NCBI GenBank assembly: GCA_020746835.1
Contig: JAGPNK010000013.1
Coordinates: forward strand, 434,001-498,000
Direction of reading: 5' to 3'
Source: Stachybotrys elegans
Lineage: Eukaryota; Ascomycota; Sordariomycetes; Hypocreales; Stachybotryaceae
Length of the DNA stretch: 64,000 bases
Shown here in pieces: positions 44,801-57,292 of the stretch (the first letter of the stretch is position 1; each line of letters begins with the position of its first letter). Under the pieces are notes generated by a model that made no database searches, was not told the DNA's origin, and worked only from the letters and a program-made list of their open reading frames with translations. A program made the position numbers and the translations under genes.

Positions 44801-47800
44801 CTTCTTGCCGATAAAGTGAGAGTACAGCTCCGTCTGTGAGATTAAGAAGTTAAGCTTTCTCTTCTGACGAGCCGCTTCACGGTCGGCTTCTTCCTTGCGG
44901 GCATTCTCAATCTCCTGCTTCTCGGCAGCCTTGCGGAGATCGCGCTCCTCACGCTCGTTGCGCTTCCAGAAACCCATCATGTCGCGCATAACACGCTTGG
45001 CACGAGCCTGAAGATCCTTGGTTCCCTTGTTGGTTCGGAGCTGCCATCGCTTGGCTTCCTTGGAGGCGAGAATGGCTGTCTTCTTAAGGTTGGAGGACTT
45101 TGTGGCGTACGAGTCGACAGCCAGCTTGAAGGTCTTGTTGACGTCCTTTCGGGCCATGTCTCGCCAGATCTGGTCGTAGATCTGGTTGTAACCCTTGGAG
45201 GCGAACTTCTTGTCGGGATCAGGAGTTTCGTCAACCTTTTCCTTGACAGACTCCTTGGTCTCCTTCTCCTTCTCCTTGTCGACGTCTTCCTTGTCCTTAT
45301 CCTTCTCTTTGTCCTTTTCCTTATCCTTGGACTTTTTGATCTTGATACGGACCTTGGTCTCTTCTTTGGTAGGCAGCTCCTCGCCAGCGTCGAGCGCGGC
45401 CTGGGCGGCTTCAGCAGAATCCTTCTCAGCTTGCTTCTGCTCCTTGGACTTCTTGGGACGGGAGCCGCCACGACCCTTGGTCTTGGCCTTGGGAGTCTCG
45501 ACGTCAGAAGCCACAAAGGACGAGTTGTTGCCATCGAGCTGGAGGTCGATGTTGCGCGCCGGGCCCTTGATGCCCTTCTGGAGAATGAGCTTGGTCTGTT
45601 GCGCCTTTTTACTAGCACGCTCAGCGTCCCGGAGATGCTTCTGGCGCTCGGCTTCGTCTTCAGCTGCATAGGCACGGGCGAGAGCCGCCTCCTTCTGCTC
45701 CATGGTGACGGCCATGGACTTTTCGCGGCGGCGCTTGCGTTGCATATCCTTCTTGCGCTCCTTCTCAGCAAAGAGCTCCTGCTCGCGAACCTCGGTGAGG
45801 GCGTCGTCGTAGAAGACATCATCGTAGCGTCGCTTGCCAAGCTCAGAGTGCTGGAGGAGCTTCTTGCCAGTGGTGGCGACATACTCTGCGCGACGCGAGC
45901 GGTTCCTCTCGGTATCCATCTCGGACATGACGCGTCGGCGCTTGCTGGCACGAGACTTGTACTCCTCCTCGTTGAATTCACTAGCATCGAGGTTCGACAC
46001 GTTGTTCTCAATCTGGGCCTCGGAATTCTGAATCTTCTTTTCCATCTCGGTGGACCATGTCTTGGGCTTGACTTGGCCGTTGGCCTGGCGCTTGGAAGGG
46101 AGGCGAGGAGTGGGCGATTCCTTCTTTATGGAGGAACGACGCGACGACTTCTCCTTGGGGGTGGCAGCGTCACGAATCTCCGAGGCGCGACCCTTGATGG
46201 ACCTTCGGCTTCCTCGCTTCTTAGACGCGTCGCTGGTCTTGGTAGGAACACGTTCGGGTTCCGTCTCGACATCCCTCTCGAGCTCCGTGTCGCCTTCGCC
46301 ATCGGCGTCGATGATGGGGGATCGCCTCTTGAGAGGCTTCAGCTCTCTTGGTTCTTTTCGCTCTCGAATTTCCTTGGGCTCGCGAGACGGCTTGAGCTCA
46401 TTGATTATCTTTCTGTCGCTTGGCTCCTTGGGTACGGAGACCTCTTTTGCTGGCTTGAGCTCCTTCATCTCCTTGGGTTCGGGACCCTTTGGTTCGACAG
46501 GATCTTTAGGTTTCAAGGCGGGCTCGGAGCTTGATAGGATGTTGGAGAAGGACATTGGATCGGCGGAGCGACTTGAGGTCTAGACGTGGAGTGGTTAGCA
46601 ATTGGGAGACGGGACCAGATTGATTCGCGTTGATTCACGTACGCTTGATGCGGCAGCAGGTTTGGGGGGAGATGGAGCGCTCAGCTCTGGCTTGGCAAGG
46701 GGCGTCAAAGCCGCGGTGCCGTTGGTGGAAGTCATGGCCTTGGAAGCATGTCTCGAAGGGGGCGAGGCGACGTGAGCGTGACGACCGGCCGGGCTGATGG
46801 AACCGGTCGTGCTGGGATGCGAGTGCGACAGAGGACTTCGCGGACGAGTATAGGAGGTTGAAGCTCGGGGCGATGAATAAGAGCCGGACCCGTTACTGTA
46901 GTAAGCAGACGAGTGTTGCTGATGGTCGGGGGCGTGGTGGGGATAGCTATAAGGGTCACGGGCCTGTTGCTGGATGGAAAATGCAGGTCAGCATCTGGTT
47001 GGTGGTGGTGATGGTGATTAAGGGAGACGCGGAAGAGATGCGTGAAGCGGGTAAACGTGGGATGGTGACGGGAAGAGTAGAAATTTTTTCTGGGGTGTTG
47101 TGTGCCGTGGCGCGAGATGAGCGTGGTTCAGATTGGGCTGCGGATTTGTGTTTGAGGGATGGAAGGCGGATTGACGGTCGGAGCGAGCAGAAACGGGAGA
47201 AGGCAGGCAGGTAGGCAGGCAGGGCGAGTCAGAAAAAAGAAGTGGGTGGTAGGTTGGGATGGGATAGGATTGGATTGGATTGGATTGGATTGGATTGAAT
47301 CTGGACCTGGATTTGGATTTGGATTTGGATTTTTGGCTGGGCATTCATTCTAGCATTTACCTTTGGCGTAGTAGTAGTAGTGACCTGGGACGTAGACGTG
47401 TTCTGCCACGAGTCCGAGACCCGGCGATCCTTTGGGGGCACCGCGGTCCTGCTATCGGCCGTGGGATCGTAGTAGCTGCCAGCAGCGGGTTTGTCGCGAG
47501 AACGGTGATGGTCGGCGGCAGAGGACGCGGTTGTAGATGCGGCGGTTGCGGTCGCGGTCGCGGTCGCAGACGAAGGGGGAGGATAGTAGCCGGCGGGAGG
47601 GTGCAGGGGCGACACGGGAGGCGCCTGGTGATGGTTGCTGGCTGAGGGCGACGTCGATGCGGGAGCTGCCACTGACGACGATGGCGGCGCCGGAGCTGGA
47701 GCGAGAGTCGGCGGACCTCCAGGACCTGCCGGCGGCGAGGCCATGTAGGAGGGATTGGGGTTGTGCAGCGAGCCGCGAGGAGGTGATTGATGCGGCGGGA

Positions 47801-48023
47801 TGGACGCGGATGTCGATGCTGGGTGCCTGCCAGGCGATGCGAAGGGAGGCGGAGGAGGAGGATGATGGAAGTCGGGCTGGGTAGGCGAGCGCAAGCTGAA
47901 GGTGGAGTGCCGTTGCGCGCTCCCTGCGTGCATCACGTCGCGCCGATGGTGTCTGTCGCGGTGCTCCTCGCCATCGTTGCTGCCGGGGCGCTGCAGCACC
48001 GTCGAGTGGAAGTTTTTGTCCAT
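41834..48023 (-). CDS. INO80: INO80 chromatin-remodelling ATPase
   Basis: Four exons on the minus strand: 48023-47361, 46969-46643, 46579-42052 and 42000-41834 (1894 codons). The start [15 protein letters not shown] matches filamentous-fungal Ino80. The N-terminal about 790 residues are disordered: Pro/Ser/His-rich, then Lys/Glu-rich. The DBINO domain (about 790-920) begins [17 protein letters not shown]. The Snf2 ATPase has [11 protein letters not shown] (about 1061) and LDEAQ (about 1170). A long insertion characteristic of Ino80 separates it from the helicase C lobe ([11 protein letters not shown] about 1663; [13 protein letters not shown] about 1723). Ino80 is the motor of a complex that slides nucleosomes and edits H2A.Z in transcription, replication and repair. 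The acceptor of intron 1 is ambiguous by 6 nt (CAG or CAACAG, both in frame). Confidence 0.95.
47267..47332. repeat. Tandem (GGATT)6 and (GGATTT)4 inside INO80 intron 1
   Basis: Six perfect GGATT pentamers at 47267-47296 are followed, after a short gap, by four GGATTT hexamers at 47309-47332. Both lie within the 391-nt first intron of INO80, close to its 5' splice site. Confidence 0.9.
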
Positions 48024-51000
48024 GGCGTGCCGGGGAGACGGGGTCGAGTCGAGATGGCGGGTCGGCGAGGTAGGATGCGAGGCCGTCGTCGTCGTCGTTG
48101 TCCAAGTCGCAGTCGCGGGACTGGACGGAACGAGGGCTCGGGGGGTGTGGGTGGAGGGGGCACGGCACAACTTCAAGGGTTGACAAAGCGAAGCACAACG
48201 AAGCTAGGATACGGGGAGGAGGGGGGGGGGGAGAAGGGAAAGGAAATAGGGAAGGGGGGAAGAGGTGGTGATGATGGTGTGGTGGTGAGGGTGACAGTGA
48301 TGAGGATGGAGAGATGCAATGGATGGGAGTTGGCGGCAACGAGCCTAGGGCGGAGGACCCATGTGCACGCGTGTTTGGTTTGGTAGGTTGGCTCAGTGCG
48401 AAGCCGATGCTACGGATGGATGGATGGGTAGATGGGCGGATGGACAAAAGACGACACGGCCTGGATGGATCGACGAATGACTGGCTGAGGCTTTGTGCCG
48501 GCTACGATGGCGGGACCCTAAGCTGGTCGGTCACTTAAATCCGGGCTGGGGATCGAAGCACGCAGGAGAGGGCGAGCGTGAGAGGAGAGAGGAGAGGGGA
48601 GGGCGGAGGCGAAAACACCAACGGAAAAGGACGCGCGTGTGATGGAGGATGGGTGGTGATGGTGACGGGCTGACGATACACCGATGGCGGTTCCGTATAG
48701 CTTCAATTTCAACACGCCCTCTTTTTTTTTTCTTCTTCTTTCTTTCTACCTCTCTTTTCTTTTTTCTTTTTGTTTGCGTGCAGCATGCACATAGCCGAGG
48801 CGGGCCAAGGTATGGTAAGGAGCTGACACGACACGGCCACGACGCACGATGGCTGCATGCGAAAAGGTTGGTGGGCAGACGGGCAGACCAGACAGGAGGC
48901 GAGGCGAGGCTGCCGATTTGCGCGTGTTTGGTGTTCCCGAGGACGGTGTCAAAGCAGCCCGCCCATTCAACATTCTGCGCGATATGGGGGCGGAGACGCA
49001 CTAACGTGCTTCTAGAGTTGAGACAGGGGGTGCGGGCAGGCGGTACCTGTCCGAGCTGGATGCAGAACCAGAGAGCCCGGCATACCTACCCATCACGCAT
49101 CACAGCAGCATCACCACGCGAGCATGATGAGGTGGCAGCACGAGTCGAATCATTGACTTGCGCCGAGGGTCCTTCGTTGTCGTCGTCGTCGTCGATGATG
49201 ATAATCTGCTCCACGGTGGCAGCCCATTCGATACCCTTCATCCAGATTCCCCTGACAGGTCAAGCTCTCTCCTCACTGTGGATTCCGGACGAACCGCCGT
49301 CAGACCTCCTCCCCCCCTGGCCATTCTTTGATGGTTGTGTCCACGAAGCCGAGATTTTCGCCTGGCTGCTTGTCTTTCTAAAAAAGAAAAAATGGAAGGG
49401 GAAAAGGGAGGAAAATATGGAGCTGCTGGGGCGGGAGCACTATCCGGGCCCTGACGTCTGCCGCATGATTGGCCGACCTGCTCCGACCGCTAGCAGGGTG
49501 TTCGAAGCAGACGGGAGCAGGCGCTGCTTGGTATTAGTACCAAGCTCGGAATATTAGGGGAGGCAATTGTCCTTTTGTGCAATTCATTCATTCTCAGCTC
49601 CCGTCCTTACACCGAGTACCTCTGGTACGCCCATCTGGATAGCACGTTTCAGGCCGACGATAGGGAATTTCGCTCTCTTCTGTGCTACAGCTCCCTCATA
49701 ATTCATCCCATACTTTGAGTGTTTAATCCAATCGCCACCGCGTATTCGGGATTTAGTCGTAATAGATTTATCCGACGGCTGCCGCGTTCGAGATGCAGCA
49801 GATCCGACCCAGCCAAACCATCACCACCATCTATGATACTCTCGTCATCTCCGTCTGACAGATGCAGATATGGTGTGTTGGTGCGGCTAATGCCGTTCCA
49901 TGTGATACCCTCCAACGTCTACACCAAGCACGCATCCGTTGCCGGTAGCTGGAGTCCGTTGGAATGATGGCGGCACTGGGTAATCACTGTCCACAACTGG
50001 CTCCGACGGTGACGACTTCATCGGAACGTGACGACAAACCCTGGCCGATGCAAGCGGGGAACACGACAATGGGCAGGCCAAGGGTTCGCTATCAAGGCCT
50101 CATCCACCCCTTTGTCTACCAGTATGTATTTATTAACCCAGTAACAGGAGTTGTGCGGGGACGAGGATGAGGATGGGCATGCTGGGCGGCATATTCTCAT
50201 TTGCGTCACACAACACCAGGTTGTGCTAAATTTACAGCGCATTGCACTCAATGGGGCAGATGCCGTGCTGACATGAGATGCCTGCGAGCTATGGGTAGCT
50301 CTACGTAGGACGAGGACACGTCTATCACACTTGCAGTTTGCAGCGACTGATTGTCCACGTCGTACATGCGTCTGACCAAAAGTGCAGTTTTTACCACACC
50401 ATGGCGCGGAGAGGACACTATCCCATGATTCAGTATCTCGGTATCGGGCTGATTGCAGAAATGAGACCGACGGGGAGGGGGGGGGGGGAATGAGATACGA
50501 GAGGAGATGCATGTGCGCCAAGTCTGGACTGTCAGCAACCTCGCCGGCGTTGGAGTTTTGGAGAATGGAACAGGGAAAACGGACAAGCTCATTGCGAGGG
50601 CTTTCTGCAAGTGATGTCATTAGGGCGCCAAAATACACCTCACCGACCTGCTCGAATACCGATGCCGCACTGAGGCTCCGTCGACGATCCCCCCCCTCCC
50701 CCGTCTGCGTCTCCCATTTTCCCCTCATTCAGCGTGCCAATGCAGATCGCGGGCAGGCAAGACGAGGAGGAGGAGGCTTGCGTCAGCACCACCAAAAGTG
50801 TCGCGGTGCATCTGCACGTTTCTGATACAGGCCATGGATTGATTGCCTACGTGTTTGCGTCTAGGGCTGAGGGGCGTTTCGGAGCTCAAACTGCCATTTT
50901 ATTTTAGAAGGACGCGGGTGGGTTGGGTGCGGCAATGCAATGCTTGGCCACCCTTGTTAACGTTGGCCGAGTGGGCAGCCTAGAGAGAATAAACACATAC

Positions 51001-53202
51001 GCCACAGAAGTGCCGCAGAGGTTGAGTCTGTTTGATGTTTAGGTCGTGTGCAGTTGCCCCGTGGAGACTAGTAGTACCAACTGCCACGAGGAGCATCAGT
51101 GTGTGCTTAGAGCATTACTGATCCAAACAGATGGGGCACATTGGAATCCGCGCAGAGCCGTCGAGGTTGGTGCCTCTACCGTTTGCCTCTTGAAGCAGTT
51201 GGAACAAGGGGGGTGTAGAATCGAACCATCAGCCGCCATCCATCCCGCCTGTTTCTTGGCCCAGATAACCTCTTCCATCTGACAGCTCTCGCCCGAGGCG
51301 ACATTTTAGCACAGCTGGGCCAGCACAGCCGCATCGTGGGCGCACAAGGACAGCCTCGAGCATCCACCTCTGTCGAGTCATCGAACTGCACAGCACAGCT
51401 TCATGCAGCACGCATGATCCCTGGGCCGAATTCAATTACTGCCCACCCAACCATCCATCGTTGTTATTAGCGAAGAGGGCCCAGTGCTTAAGCAGAGCCA
51501 GGTACATGCTCCCTCGCGTTGTAGGACCCATCCGCCCAAGAGCGAGGTACTTAGGTTAATACCGTAGTACAGGTAGGTATTGCTAGTGCGCAAGGTACCC
51601 ACCCTGGCCGTCCAGTTACATCACCGCCCCCAGCAACCAATCTGCCAATGCGCCCGGCAACAGGAACCAACTATTCTGGCATCCTCTGTCGCTCTATGGA
51701 CACGAGGCCGGCGGCGCGGGCACACTTTATGTTCCGTACCTAGGTGGGCAAAAAGACAGATGGAGTTGTGATGGGCGCGCGCGCGTGCATATGCCGCTTG
51801 CCCCCCGTCTCATCTCAGGCTGACGCGACATGGCGGCAGAGCAACATCAGACGGCAATCGAATACCCTCGGAGCTTGCCTCTTCCTGCCAAGGCTCTGAG
51901 ATCAGTTCGAATTGAGGCTGTGCTGTAATTGCAGATAGAGAAATAAAATAAAATAACAAAAAAATAAAGATAGAAGAAAAAGAACCCTCACTGGAGAGCG
52001 GAGATAGAAGGACTCTGGCTCTCGGATACCCTAACCGTAACCCAACCCTGCTCAGGCGTCCAAGTACCATGTCGGCTATGATACCCGGCAGAGGTACCTC
52101 GTGGGCTCTAATTGCCTTGTTCCCAATGTAGGTAGGTCCTTAGTAAGTACCTACCGCCCATCGAAATCACCCTGGCCGTTGGACATCTTGGCTTGTCAAC
52201 CCAGCCTCCTCTCCTTCGTTTGAATTGGGATGCCCCTGGGTCCGCTATGGCATCGGGCCTTGCAACCCCCTGTCCCATCTCCCATCTCCCATCTCCCATC
52301 CACTAATAACCATGGTGCTATGGAGGCTTAGTTGTAGGCAGCCTCCAAAAATCCAAACGCCCACCTGCAGCCAACGTGTCTCCCGCCCCCAAGCAACTAC
52401 GGCTGGCAAGCCACATACAAGTGGGTGACACACCTACCACCTGGAAAGTGGACGCGTGCGCTGCATCATGGATGCTTTAGTGGGTGGGTAGGTGCCTTAC
52501 AGAAGAGACTACAGCACACCCACTGCCTAACAGGCCAATCCCGTTGCTTACTCGCGCGCCCCCCTTGCCAGATTCGATCCTGATCCTCCGCCCTGGTTCG
52601 CTCGCTCACTTCACTCTCCAGCTCGGCCTGCTTGACGGCTTCTTGGTTCTCCTGCCCATCATGCCCACGTCTGGTGACGCTCTCTAATCTGCCTTGCCTT
52701 GTCTCTTGCTTTATTGTGCCTGTCTCGTCACATTCTCCGATATCCTTCTCTTGCTCACGTTGCTCTGAGCCTCATCTTTATTGTTTTTTATTTTTTTATT
52801 AATTTTTTCCCCCCCTCCCATCCTCTCCTGGCCTCCCTTTCCTCCTTCCCCTGCCACGGGGCTTCCTCCCTACAACAACTCGACTCCGAAACCGACACGC
52901 GCCCCCAATTCCTCCCTCTCAGCCTCATGTTGTCGACTTGGGCTCGGTGAATGGAGCGCCCGCCCCCATTCTCCCTTCGACCCGATCCCCTCGGCGACAC
53001 CCTCCCTCTGGCCTGGATGTGACGACGCCTCGTAATGTCACCCATCGCCTTGGAGGTCCAACACCCACTCAGACCCCGGGGGGCTTCTGTTTCCTCCAGG
53101 AGTCGCCGCCTACTCTTCGTCAGCTCCGCCCACAATTCAGCCACCCGCGGCCCTTCACCCTCCAAGTTCCTCAGAGGCCGTCCGGCCAGAAGCTTCGCTG
53201 CC
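48024..53202. other. 5.2-kb intergenic region between INO80 and the DUF3405 gene
   Basis: The largest gene-free stretch here and a divergent promoter. It has G/purine-rich (48200-48260) and T-rich (48718-48775) tracts, GATGGATGGATGG-like units near 48413-48435, an alternating (GC)n run near 51775-51787, GTAGGTA/TACCTAC motifs near 51543-51575 and 52126-52152, a (CCCATCT)4 repeat at 52274, and a T-rich then CCCTCC-rich leader before 53203. ORFs up to 236 codons (50018-50728, minus) have atypical composition and no family signature. Confidence 0.5.
52274..52300. repeat. (CCCATCT)4 tandem repeat
   Basis: Three perfect and one partial copy of the heptamer CCCATCT in the promoter region upstream of the DUF3405 gene. 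Confidence 0.85.
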
Positions 53203-55185
53203 ATGCGAAGACCTCTGATGGAGCGCGTACGCTCCAACACGCGCTCGCCTCTACGCTATCTCAGCTCCTTACCCCTACGATACCTCGCCGTACCGCTCGT
53301 CGTATGGTGCATCGTCAGCATCGTGCTGCTCAGCGCCAACCACCTCGAGGCCAATGGCCACTCACACATCACCGGCGTCAACAACAAGGTGTCTCCGAAT
53401 CGCATGCCGCCGCCAAAACCATTACGTCCATTACGAGCAAGGATACCTTGCTATGGAGCCAGAGGCCGTCTGTTGACCGAGTCTCCGGACGACGAGCTAC
53501 AATACTCTGAGCTCAATGTTTGTGAGGAAGCCTCCTTTTTGTTTGTTTGATGCTGTCGTGACCTTGCTGACATATCCTCAGCCTACCCCGTGCCCTTTAT
53601 GGGCTCACAACGCGAGCTGGGAATCGACATGACGTGGATGACGGCCGATGGACGATACGGGCCATACGGCTTTGGAGAGGACAGGCTCTCCTACTCCCGC
53701 AGCAGAGTGGATTGGGATGCCATTGACTGGGGAAAGCTGCAGGACGAGTGCTACCTTCAGAACGCCCACAGGTTCCCAAAACCCCTACCCTCGGTGCGCA
53801 TAGGCGAAGACAAGAGGTTCTCGCTACGCAGCCGTACCAACATACCCCTATCGCCTTCCTGGGAGACGTTTAACAACACGCGACGAACCGTGCTCGTCCT
53901 GAGATCCTACGAAGGCTTCGAGTACAAGCCGGAGAACATGTGGTCGATACGGTCAATCATCACCGAAGCTACGCTGCGCACGGGCGGCGAATACGCCGTC
54001 GTCATGATGGTCAATGTTAAGAACAAGGGCTTGGATATCTTTGAGTCGGCGGAAAAGTATGAGCAGGCTTTCGAGATGCTCAACATTCCGCCAGAACTGC
54101 GCTCCATCACCATCTTGTGGGATGAGCGGCTCGTGCAGTCCTGGTATCCAGAACTCAAGGACCACAGGTATGAAACATGTCCTCTCCCTCGAGTCGCATC
54201 TGAGCCAACTGACATTCCACACAGCACGAGGTGGCAGGTCAACCAACCGCTACAGCTCTTCGCACTCCACCACCCCGAGTTCGACCATTACTGGCAGATC
54301 GAGATGGACCAGCGCTACCTCGGCGACGTCGGCAAATACCTCGATGCCCTATCCGAGTTTTCTCGCTACGAGCCACGCAAGCAGGCCCTGGAGCGAACCA
54401 CGTACCCTTTCAGCGAGGAGGTGTACGGCACCTACGAGAACCTCACCATGGAGGTGGACAGGCGAAACGAGGGCAAATCGCGTGCCTGGGGCCCTGTAGT
54501 TGTCCCGGAGATCGAACCCATCGGGCCCGCGGCGCCTTCAGAACACGCCGAGGACGACGATTTCGCTTGGGGCGTGGGAGAGGAGGCTGACGTGGTGGTG
54601 ACGAGCTTTTGCGCTGACATTCTCGAGACGTCATGGGAGTATGTGGGCTACATCGAGGGCTTCCAGCAGGGCATCTTCACCCCGCGCTGGTGGTGCCCAC
54701 CAGCCATTATGCGCGGCAGCCGGACCGTCCTGCTTACGGCGCACAAGGCCCAGCTGGAGCACGGCCTCAGCATCCCCGGCGAGGCCATTCTGCCGACCTT
54801 TGCTCTGTGGCACAGCCTAAAGATCAGCTACCCGCCGCAGCCTGTCTACATGCACAAGCACGACCCGGCGGTAGGCCTGGACGACGAGACGTCCCGTCTA
54901 GAATCCGAATGGCGGCATCCCAACCGCAAGCCCTGGTTCGGCGACTCGCCCGACCGATCCCGCGATGGAACCAGCCGAGCCGACCCGAGGAGCTTCGCCG
55001 ACCGCGGCCTCACGTACTGGTGGACATCCAACTACCCGCGCCAGGTCATGGACATATGGCTGAACAACGACATCAAGACGCCCGACATGCCCCAGATGCT
55101 TGGTCTGGAGAACGACACCATCTACATGCCCAACATGGTGATGCACCCCGTCAAGACGTTCAAGGAGTTCGACAAGGACTATTGA
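53203..55185 (+). CDS. DUF3405-family type II membrane protein (glycosyltransferase-like)
   Basis: Three exons: 53203-53521, 53582-54167 and 54225-55185 (621 codons). The start was chosen at the ATG giving a short basic cytosolic tail and a single signal anchor (LAVPLVVWCIVSIVLLSA, about 29-46). The frame is open 56 codons further upstream but that part looks like leader. The luminal region has the family blocks RTVLVLRSYEGFEY, NQPLQLFALHHPEFDHYWQIEMDQR and EYVGYIEGFQQGIFTPRWW. DUF3405 proteins are ascomycete-specific and thought to be Golgi glycosyltransferase-like; no catalytic assignment is possible here. Intron 2 (57 nt) is a multiple of three without stop codons, so its retention would add 19 residues. 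No recognised neighbour in the same pathway. Confidence 0.9.
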
Positions 55186-57292
55186 CTTGAATTGTATCCG
55201 CACATTGAGCATTAACGACCTTTCACACCACGGCCCCGACTACCGCACGATACTTGTCGTCGCATTATTACTCGTTTCCGAGGGCCAAGATCCATTTATC
55301 GATACGCCAGCACACCGAGTCGCATTAGAAGAGGGGGGAGTCTTTACATCTGGTTACAAATTTCCAACATTTTATTTTTCATTTTTTTCCCTCGGATACC
55401 CAAACCACCGATATACACTGTTGTTGTCTGCGTTGCTTGTCTATATGTATATACATATACATGTATATACGTCTGCATTGGAAATGGAGCGGCTGTACGA
55501 TGTACTGAACCCAAACAATCCCGATTGTCCCCCTCGCGCGTCATCAAAACACCGAGATCTACCTATCTACATCACCTGTTGGTCATGAACTTGCAACTTC
55601 CGTGGAGGGCTAACGCTCTGGCGTCGAATTGTCGTTTTTGTGACGGGAAGAGAGATTCTTGATCGGGCTCATCTTTCCTGTCACACATACACACCATCTC
55701 TTTTATCCTCATGATACCATCGCATGGCGGGGGCAAATACGCATCTATAAATGTCATTGTCATTGATTAGCTTAAAGAAATAATAAACTACGTTAATACA
55801 TGGATATGGGGCAATGACTCGTTGTGATTGTGTGACGATGCAGTGGCGCGGGAGCCTGAGTCAACGCCATCCTAGACTTTGGCCAACGGCGCGCGTCATG
55901 TGCGACCTTTTTAGCCTTGTTTCTGTGCCTTGACAGGTTCTGTCTCCACGGACCCACGGAGCCGACTCTCACGAATCGCCATCATGGTTTCAGCAGTGGG
56001 AAAGCAGCCGGGGCGGCTTTTCGAGACGCCGGTTCGTGACTTCTGGCTGCTTGTAGTAATGGATGGTTGGAGACAAAGAAAGAATACCTGGAGTCTGCTA
56101 TGGCTCGGGGGCGTCTACCTCTTCCCTGCCGTTTCTGGCGTTCTGAGACATGTGTTGCCTTATTTAGCACCAGCGTCATCAGGATGGATCTTGTGGGAGC
56201 CTCTTGGGTTTATGTGGAGCACGTGACTGGCTCCTGGACGACCAGTCAAGGACGTGTAAGTGACGATACACCCTTGGGGATTTGGGTTGTTATATTGCCG
56301 GGTTTGGCAGTACCACTGTGGGCTTTATCAACTGGTGGTTATACTCGGTTATTGAGTTGGATGCTCTCACCATGGTGCCACCTCATGGTTCCCAGACGTC
56401 AGACGAGCAACCGCTGATTTGAAGAAAGGAGTTCTGGGTACAATAACAACGGACTGGTGGGTGGTATCGTACAGGACTGTGGGTTGTTATTGGGAAACCT
56501 TTGACGATGGGGTTTAGAACGTAGGTGGTCTCGACTCGGCGGTGAGTCGTGTCTGTTGTCAGCCCCCTGGTCGAATAGAAGAAGATTCCGTTCCCAGTGA
56601 CAGCCTGCGCATGATCTCAGCCATGTCTGCTCCCATCCCCAAGACATGGCGATCAAGGTATCCACGACCATATCCTGCTCAGGGCAGCCGGGTCAACAAC
56701 TTATCACCCATCCTGCTGGATAGCCTGTAAATGAATGCGTAATCGACTCTTTGCATGGTTTTATGTGACTCTGAATAACTTATGTCTCATCACTATTTCT
56801 GAGCGCTTGTCTGTCCTTGAACGTTGAACTCCGTCTCCCCTGACGGACTTCGTCGACAAATTCTCACTTAGGGTGTGGTGCGTCTGAGCTTTAGCAGACT
56901 AACGAGCTCATCACATAGATAATATACCGAGCTCGGCAAAACACAGGAGGCAAGGTATAGCATGCCTGCTGGGTCCGTTGCTTGGTTGTTGCTGCGGGAT
57001 GCGTGGATGGCGGGTGAGCGGATGCCAGCTGGCGGCCGTGAAGTGTGCGTGCAGCTGCACCTGTTTGGCTGCTCTTTTTAGGCTTATTTCAAGCGTATAA
57101 GAGGTCTGTGTGCACGCGAGTGTGCGGCCTGTGAACTTGGATTGTTCATCTGCGGCTCGAAGCATCGCGAGCTTCAACCGCTGGGCCTCAAACCTCCTTC
57201 AGGCCCTTTTAGCCTTCGACTCTTCTGATACAGTATCTTCATTTGCATCATACGTCTACACCGTTTCAATACAAACCAACTTTACTTTCATC
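55186..57292. other. 2.1-kb intergenic region
   Basis: Downstream of the DUF3405 gene and upstream of the zinc-finger gene. An alternating TA-rich palindrome lies near 55442-55472. ORFs under 120 codons only. No gene supported. Confidence 0.45.
55442..55459. repeat. Perfect TA-rich palindrome in 3' flank
   Basis: TATATGTATATACATATA is a perfect 18-nt palindrome and continues into further alternating purine-pyrimidine sequence to about 55472. It lies about 260 bp after the DUF3405 stop codon. Confidence 0.75.

Noticed and set aside
50018..50728. 236-codon ORF on the minus strand in the large gap
   Set aside because: Composition is irregular, no domain or targeting pattern is visible, there are no supporting splice signals, and it crosses simple C-rich sequence. 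It looks like a chance ORF.
51205..51240. Possible tRNA from a GTTCGATTC word on the minus strand
   Set aside because: The flanks do not form a T-stem and no acceptor or anticodon arm pairs can be drawn.
52026..52050. Telomere-like CTAACCGTAACCC words
   Set aside because: Only isolated imperfect units, no array.
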